NCBI GenBank assembly: GCA_947587615.1
Contig: CANPYC010000001.1
Location: forward strand, 1 to 64,000
DNA: 64,000 nt
Reading direction: 5' to 3'
Origin: Candidatus Gastranaerophilales bacterium
Lineage (GTDB): Bacteria; Cyanobacteriota; Vampirovibrionia; Gastranaerophilales; Gastranaerophilaceae
Shown: positions 63,619-64,000 of the stretch, piece by piece
Layout: every line of letters starts with the position of its first letter
Position numbering within the stretch: position 1 is the first letter of the stretch
Program-made: the position numbers and the translations under genes
The notes under the pieces: generated by a model
The model's input: only the letters and a program-made list of their open reading frames with translations
Database searches by the model: none
What the model was told of the DNA's origin: nothing

Positions 63619-64000
63619 CTAAATAAGATCGTTTTTAATGAGTTCGGTTTTAACCTTGTCAAGACCTTGTTTGATTATTCTTGAAATTCTGCTCGGAGAA
63701 ATTGCAAATTCACTTGAGAGCTCATGAAGCTTCTTTTCTTTGAAAAATTTTGATTCTATAAGTTCACGCTCACGCCTCGGAAGTGTCATAACGGCGGTTT
63801 TAACACATGATGATAACATTGCAAATTCGCAATCTTCTTCAGGATTTTTTCTTATGTCTTTGATTTCAAAAGTCCGCTCGGAGTCGTTCATCTCGTCAGT
63901 TGAAAGAATTGTTTTATATATTGCATCTCTCAATTCGTTGTGTTCGTCTTCGCTCAAAGCTTTTGACTGTCGAACACCGTACCAGCGATATCTGTTTCTC
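63619..64000 (-). CDS. Sigma-70 family factor, C-terminal part (cut by window edge)
   Basis: The frame stays open to the window edge, where upstream residues read RYRWYGVRQSKALSEDEHNE, so the TTG at 63957 is not the true start. The visible end is sigma region 4: TLPRRERELIESKFFKEKKL and the helix-turn-helix ELSSEFAISPSRISRIIKQG. Region 2 lies outside. A second alternative sigma factor distinct from the one at 59060. An acidic, Asp/Glu-rich region lies between about 63800 and 63950. Confidence 0.82.
   Translation of the reverse strand, partial: RNRYRWYGVRQSKALSEDEHNELRDAIYKTILSTDEMNDSERTFEIKDIRKNPEEDCEFAMLSSCVKTAVMTLPRRERELIESKFFKEKKLHELSSEFAISPSRISRIIKQGLDKVKTELIKNDLI

Noticed and set aside
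63619-63957. A complete 112-residue regulator starting at TTG 63957
   Set aside because: The frame continues without a stop to the window edge with sigma-like sequence, so this is a window-truncated sigma factor.

Overview
The window is AT-rich bacterial chromosome using the standard genetic code. It most resembles a gut-type Gastranaerophilales (Vampirovibrionia/'Melainabacteria', the non-photosynthetic sister group of Cyanobacteria). The support is a cyanobacterial/alphaproteobacterial-type glutamate-cysteine ligase, a SigF/SigB-like group 3 sigma factor, a DapL-like aminotransferase, a fermentative pyruvate-formate-lyase activase, and several lineage-type proteins (one beginning MGMAASQAR; several with short Asn-rich leaders ending in an (I/L)(S/N)F motif). 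This assignment is inference; no rRNA is present.

Layout. 1-8.2 kb: tail of an aldo/keto reductase, tRNA-Ser(CGA), an MBL-fold hydrolase, a large SF1 helicase with a C-terminal PD-(D/E)XK-like domain, a YdjC-type deacetylase, a GT2 glycosyltransferase, and ispE-rsmA. 8.2-13.5 kb: gshA, then an operon of hybrid histidine kinase, single-domain response regulator and a degenerate PilB/GspE-like ATPase. 13.6-21.3 kb: a small protein, an SGNH hydrolase, a GH13 enzyme, an LTXXQ-type periplasmic protein, a UvrD helicase-nuclease and bioD. 21.3-27.8 kb: lineage-specific proteins (a 931-residue coiled-coil/EF-hand protein, a Gly/Ala-rich protein, the MGMAASQAR protein) plus a SnoaL-like and a secreted protein. 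27.9-41.2 kb: metabolism and housekeeping (pflA, pckA, ahcY, an aminotransferase with hisH, hpf, rpsO), a lemA/DUF3137 operon, an AGCS symporter, a degenerate calcineurin-like protein and a GT2.

41.6-49.1 kb is the standout: six consecutive same-strand genes encode proteins made almost entirely of about 78-residue tandem modules, 26 in all. The front of each module resembles the NUMOD1/IENR1 DNA-binding domain of homing endonucleases, but no nuclease domain is visible. The residues at the start of the presumed recognition helix are highly variable on a conserved framework. Hairpins and an intergenic region precede the cluster. A 750-bp non-coding tract follows it, and part of that tract is repeated 48 kb away at the left end of the window.

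49.8-64 kb: an acidic hypothetical protein, mutS2, an AlkD-like protein, an NfeD/SPFH pair, an acidic Asp-loop protein, a GGGtGRT protein with a NifU-like scaffold, a sigma factor overlapping a prepilin peptidase, ilvC, an unknown protein, rph, a hypothetical protein and the end of a second sigma factor. The prepilin peptidase and the PilB/GspE-like ATPase suggest type IV pilus-like machinery in the genome, most of it outside the window.
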